This document shows, in pieces, positions 16,790 to 19,916 of a stretch of DNA of 19,916 nucleotides (positions within the stretch are counted from its first letter, which is position 1; every line of letters starts with the position of its first letter). The stretch is from Clostridia bacterium (GTDB taxonomy: Bacteria; Bacillota_A; Clostridia; Christensenellales; CAG-138), in the NCBI GenBank assembly GCA_017394605.1, contig JAFPXU010000089.1, forward strand, positions 1 to 19,916, given 5' to 3'. A program made the position numbers and the translations under genes. The notes beneath the pieces are model-generated. The model was given only the letters and a program-made list of their open reading frames with translations, ran no database searches and was not told the DNA's origin.

Positions 16790-17632
16790 TCAGCCTTTGA
16801 CTGCGCCGCCGGTAACGCCTTCCACGTAGTATTTCTGCAGGCACATGAACAGGACCGTGACCGGGATCGCGATCAGGAGACCGCCCGCGCAGAAACGGGT
16901 GAAGAAGCCCTGATAGTCATTCGTCCAGACCCAGCGTGTCATGGAGACGGCGACGTTGTATCCGCTCTCATATCCGAAGGCGACATAGGACGCGAAGATA
17001 TAATCGCACCACGGCGCCATGAATGCGACCAGAGCGGTGTAAATGATGATCGGCTTGGACATGGGGATGATCATCTTGAACAGGATCTGCGCCCTGGTCG
17101 CGCCGTCGAGAATGGCCGCTTCGTCCAGAGCTTTCGGAATCGTGTCAAAATACCCCTTGCAGACATAATACCCCATACCGGAACTCGCCACGGAGATCAG
17201 GATCAATCCCGGCACCGCACCGGACTCCGTCAGACCGAGGGTCTTGAGAAGGAAGTACAGGCAGATCATCGTGAGGAACCCGGGGAACATGCCCAGCACG
17301 AGCCAGATGTTCATAAGCGTCTTGCGGCCTTTGAAACGCATTCTTGAGAGCGCATAGCTGACGCAGATCACAACCAGTGTCTGCAGAAGAGCCACAAAGA
17401 GCGCGATGGTCAGCGTGTTGCCATACCATGTAAGGAACTTGCTCTGTCCGCCGAACAGATACTGATAGTTCTTCCAGGACCATTCCTTCGGCACCAGATA
17501 CGCCACCATACCGCCGCTTTCGCCGCGGAAACTCTGCAGCACCAAACCGACGAACGGGAAGAGCCAGATGATGCTGATCACGATAAGAACGATATAGGTA
17601 ATCGTATTTGTGATTCTCTTTCTACTTTTCAT
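16790..17632 (-). CDS. MalG-like ABC sugar transporter permease
   Basis: The 280-residue protein has six predicted membrane helices and the permease EAA loop DEAAILDGATRAQILFKMIIP at about 187-207, which docks the ATPase. The C-terminal ending EGVTGGAVKG is typical of MalG-type maltodextrin permeases. Together with the MalF-like partner it forms the membrane channel of an oligosaccharide importer. Its ATG shares one base with the stop of the upstream permease gene (TAATG), and the ribosome binding site AGGAGG lies within the end of that gene, so the two are translationally coupled. No ATPase gene is present in the window; such Firmicutes importers often use a shared MsmX-type ATPase encoded elsewhere. 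Confidence 0.95.
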   Translation of the reverse strand: MKSRKRITNTITYIVLIVISIIWLFPFVGLVLQSFRGESGGMVAYLVPKEWSWKNYQYLFGGQSKFLTWYGNTLTIALFVALLQTLVVICVSYALSRMRFKGRKTLMNIWLVLGMFPGFLTMICLYFLLKTLGLTESGAVPGLILISVASSGMGYYVCKGYFDTIPKALDEAAILDGATRAQILFKMIIPMSKPIIIYTALVAFMAPWCDYIFASYVAFGYESGYNVAVSMTRWVWTNDYQGFFTRFCAGGLLIAIPVTVLFMCLQKYYVEGVTGGAVKG

Positions 17633-19011
17633 TACTGGAATCCCTCCTCATCCCTGACGGAAGGCAGGACGTTGTATACGACCAGCGAGATGATAGCCGT
17701 AACCAGGAAGACCATGATACCGATGACGGCAGCGATCTTGTAGTTCGAATCGTTGATCGTCATTTTATACAGCCAGGTAACCAGCAGGTCCGTCGAACCG
17801 GCGTTTTTGGCCAGTTCCAGACTCTTCGGGTTGCCCTGGTTGAGCAGGAAGATGACGTTGAAGTTATTGAGGTTGCCGATGAACTGCGTCAGCAGGAAGG
17901 GACCCGTGACGAAGAGCATGTACGGAAGCGTGATCTTGCGGAAGGTCTGAAACGCGTTCGCGCCGTCAATACGCGCGCTTTCGTAAAGCTCGGCGGGGAT
18001 ATTCATCAGCAGACCGGTGACGATCAGCATGGTGTAAGGAATGCCGATCCAGAGGTTGATGACGATGATCAGGATACGGGCGTAGGTCGCGTTCGTCCAG
18101 AACGGTATCGCGCTGCTAATCCAGCCCCATTTGAGCAGATAGGCGTTAACGAGACCGTCGGGGGCGAACATCTTGCCAACGTACAGAAGAGACACAAACT
18201 GCGGTACCGCGATCGTCAGAACGAGTATGGTACGCCAGAGCTTTTTATATTTGATCCCCTTCTTATTGATCAGGATCGCGACCCCCATGCCCAGGAAATA
18301 GGTCAGGAACGTCGCAAAGAACGCCCAGACCAGCGTCCATCCCAGAACATAGAAGAACGTACCGCCGAAGCCCTCGCCGCCAATGCCGAACAGGGTCTTG
18401 AAGTTCTCCAGTCCGACCCAGGTGAAGAGCTTGGAAGGCGGCTGATGGGTCACGTCGTAGTTGGTAAAGGCGATGCAGATCATGAAGATGATCGGCACGA
18501 CCGTAAAAATGAAGATGCCCAGGACCGGCAATGCCAGCAGGGTCTTGTCAAAGTTCTTGTCGATAAGCGAATGCAGATCAGCCCGGTTGCTGGGAAGTTT
18601 TTTTCCGTTTTCGAGCAGTTCTTCCGCTTCTCGGTTCTGTTTCACATTTAGGCGCCACAGATAGATCAGCGCAATGATCGCCACCACGGTCAGAATGCCG
18701 TAGAGCAGGATAAAGAAGCTGTTGTCGCCGTAAACGGTGACGCGTCCCTTCTTGTATGTCTCGACCGTTCCGAGCGTAAGCAGTTTGGTAAAATACTGCC
18801 AGCCGAACCCGAAGGTGAAATACAGCAGCGCAACCTCCGAGACCAGCATCGCAATACCGCGAACGATCTGCCCGCGACACAATTGTCCGAAGCCCATGAT
18901 CAGGAAGGATATTTTAGTCTTCCAGTCGCCCCGGACGAAAGATTCCCCGATCTCCTTCAGGTCTTTCCCCAGCCATCGAAAGAATCGGGTCACAGCGTTT
19001 CCGCTTTTCAT
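17632..19011 (-). CDS. MalF-like ABC sugar transporter permease
   Basis: The 459-residue protein is a long MalF-type permease. An N-terminal hydrophobic region (two or three helices within about the first 110 residues) and a charged cytosolic linker (NVKQNREAEELLENGKKLP) come first. The core helices follow, and the EAA loop ELYESARIDGANAFQTFRKI lies about 100 residues before the C-terminus. It pairs with the MalG-like protein to form the channel. ATG 19011 is preferred because GGGAGG at 19022-19027 leaves 10 nt to it and only 1 nt to the in-frame ATG 19020. The gene stands about 86 nt after the binding-protein gene, with a strong hairpin in between. The substrate is an oligosaccharide of the maltodextrin or galactoside kind; the adjoining hydrolases favour galactosides. 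Confidence 0.94.
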   Translation of the reverse strand: MKSGNAVTRFFRWLGKDLKEIGESFVRGDWKTKISFLIMGFGQLCRGQIVRGIAMLVSEVALLYFTFGFGWQYFTKLLTLGTVETYKKGRVTVYGDNSFFILLYGILTVVAIIALIYLWRLNVKQNREAEELLENGKKLPSNRADLHSLIDKNFDKTLLALPVLGIFIFTVVPIIFMICIAFTNYDVTHQPPSKLFTWVGLENFKTLFGIGGEGFGGTFFYVLGWTLVWAFFATFLTYFLGMGVAILINKKGIKYKKLWRTILVLTIAVPQFVSLLYVGKMFAPDGLVNAYLLKWGWISSAIPFWTNATYARILIIVINLWIGIPYTMLIVTGLLMNIPAELYESARIDGANAFQTFRKITLPYMLFVTGPFLLTQFIGNLNNFNVIFLLNQGNPKSLELAKNAGSTDLLVTWLYKMTINDSNYKIAAVIGIMVFLVTAIISLVVYNVLPSVRDEEGFQ

Positions 19012-19021
19012 TTCATCCATT

Positions 19022-19027
19022 CCTCCC
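19022..19027 (-). promoter_or_regulatory. Ribosome binding site that sets the MalF-like start
   Basis: GGGAGG lies 1 nt before ATG 19020 and 10 nt before ATG 19011, favouring the latter. Confidence 0.6.
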
Positions 19028-19052
19028 GTCTTTTGATTTTGAATCAATTGAA

Positions 19053-19084
19053 GATCAGGCATGGCGGGTAAGCCATGCCTGATC
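19053..19084. repeat. Strong hairpin between the binding-protein and permease genes
   Basis: Perfect 13-bp arms GATCAGGCATGGC and GCCATGCCTGATC (19053-19065, 19072-19084) enclose a 6-nt loop. It lies 13 nt after the stop of the binding-protein gene. On the minus strand it is followed by TTCAATTGATTC, a poor U tract, so it is more likely an mRNA 3'-end stabiliser or partial terminator that keeps binding-protein levels above permease levels, as known for malE-malF of other bacteria. Confidence 0.75.
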
Positions 19085-19097
19085 CATTTGCGGGAAA

Positions 19098-19916
19098 TCA
19101 GCCTGCGTAGCTGATGCAGGTATCCTGGAACTGCTGGAGAGCCGCGAGCAGAGCGGCATCGTCCGCGTTGTTGTACTTACCGCCGATGATATCGTCGCCA
19201 AGCCCCTCAGCCAGAGACCAGTACTCGCCGGGATACTGTCCCTGCGGGACGGTGAAGGCAAGCTGCGCACCGAGCGCGGCCATCGCTTCGTCAGCCTGGA
19301 AGGCGGGATCCTTCTTGGCCTCAATGTTGGAGGGACCCCAGTTCACAGCGTTGTAACGGGCAAGCTGGACCTCGCCGCTTGTAAGATAGGCAGCCAGATC
19401 GTCACAGAACGCAAGTTTGGCTTCGTCGGTCTGCGGCTTGACGCCGAGGAGTTTGAATCCGCCGAATCCGCTGAGCTGCGTGTCAACACCGTTGATCTTC
19501 ACGGTCGGGAGCTTCGCGCAGGCGTAGTTCTCTCCGAACATTTCCTTGGCGGCAGTGACATCCCACGGGCCGTCAATGATCGCGGCGGCATTGGTCGCGT
19601 TGGAAACGGAGGACCCGTTCACGAAAGCAGGCGATTTGGCCAGCTGGACAAGCGCCTTCATCGCGCCGACACCCTTATCGGAAGCATAGTCGATGTTGCA
19701 CTTTGTGAAAGCGCCGGCATCGTCTGTATCATAGGTCAGGGTGCAGCCTGCGCCGAAGAAGAAGGCGGGCATATACCAGCCGCTGCGCAGGTCATAGTAG
19801 AAGCTCTTTCCGGCAGCTTCGCAGGCAGCGATGATCGCTTCGAGGTTGCTGGGATCGGTGATAACGCTCTTGTCATAGAACAGGAAGTATCCGTTGTCGG
19901 AGGTCATCGGGAACGC
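19098..19916 (-). CDS. MalE-like extracellular sugar-binding protein, C-terminal part, cut by the right window edge
   Basis: The frame is open to the window edge and encodes the last 272 residues of a family 1 extracellular solute-binding protein. Visible MalE-type features are AFPMTSDNGYFLFYDKS at the start of the visible part, AAIIDGPWDVTAAKEMFG in the middle, LSGFGGFKLLGVKPQTDEAKLAFCDDLAAYLTSGE (positions about 150-185 of the visible part) and VPQGQYPGEYWSLAEGLGDD near the end. The signal peptide, lipobox and first roughly 130-150 residues lie beyond the edge, so its lipoprotein nature is inferred from the family. It delivers oligosaccharide to the MalF/MalG-like permeases encoded next to it. 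The aromatic residues seen (Tyr, Trp) are consistent with sugar stacking but do not fix the ligand. Confidence 0.94.
   Translation of the reverse strand, partial: AFPMTSDNGYFLFYDKSVITDPSNLEAIIAACEAAGKSFYYDLRSGWYMPAFFFGAGCTLTYDTDDAGAFTKCNIDYASDKGVGAMKALVQLAKSPAFVNGSSVSNATNAAAIIDGPWDVTAAKEMFGENYACAKLPTVKINGVDTQLSGFGGFKLLGVKPQTDEAKLAFCDDLAAYLTSGEVQLARYNAVNWGPSNIEAKKDPAFQADEAMAALGAQLAFTVPQGQYPGEYWSLAEGLGDDIIGGKYNNADDAALLAALQQFQDTCISYAG

Overview
The window looks like a chromosomal segment of a Gram-positive, anaerobic member of the Clostridia; I cannot name the genus. The basis is strong AGGAGG-type ribosome binding sites, a sigma-A promoter, a type III glutamine synthetase (GlnN), an ANTAR regulator beside a short glutamine synthetase, a NapH-like polyferredoxin with a small CXXC membrane protein, and a MalEFG-type ABC importer encoded without a local ATPase. 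No phage, insertion sequence, CRISPR, tRNA or rRNA signal was seen. Coding density is high, and most genes lie on the minus strand.

Region 1 (1-6664) is a nitrogen-assimilation cluster. On the minus strand, gdhA (glutamate dehydrogenase), glnN (glutamine synthetase III), a small unknown gene and guaA (GMP synthase, cut by the left edge) appear to form one operon. Divergent from it, on the plus strand, are a short glutamine synthetase (glnA-like) and an ANTAR-domain regulator with a degenerate receiver domain. The gdhA leader carries a TTGACA-17-TATGAT promoter, then two hairpins with hexaloops AAGGGC and AAAGGC. Each loop has A at position 1 and G at position 4, the signature of an ANTAR RNA target. 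The second hairpin is mutually exclusive with a strong intrinsic terminator just before gdhA. I infer that the ANTAR protein encoded across the intergenic region controls gdhA-glnN, and perhaps guaA, by transcription antitermination, with the neighbouring short GlnA as a possible glutamine sensor.

Region 2 (6725-8264) is a minus-strand pair: a small membrane protein with a C-terminal CXXC motif (CD1871A-like) and a NapH/NosR-like membrane polyferredoxin. It is bounded by a bidirectional terminator on one side and a candidate promoter on the other.

Region 3 (8271-19916) is carbohydrate uptake and breakdown on the minus strand, in two transcription units. The upstream unit encodes a MalE-like binding protein (cut by the right edge) and MalF-like and MalG-like permeases, and ends in a terminator at 16704-16742. 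The downstream unit has its own candidate promoter and encodes a GH2 beta-galactosidase-type enzyme, an unrecognised GT-B-like protein, a GPH-family sugar symporter and a GH36 alpha-galactosidase, ending in a hairpin at 8271-8299. Together they suggest use of galactose-containing oligosaccharides, with ABC import and symport in parallel.
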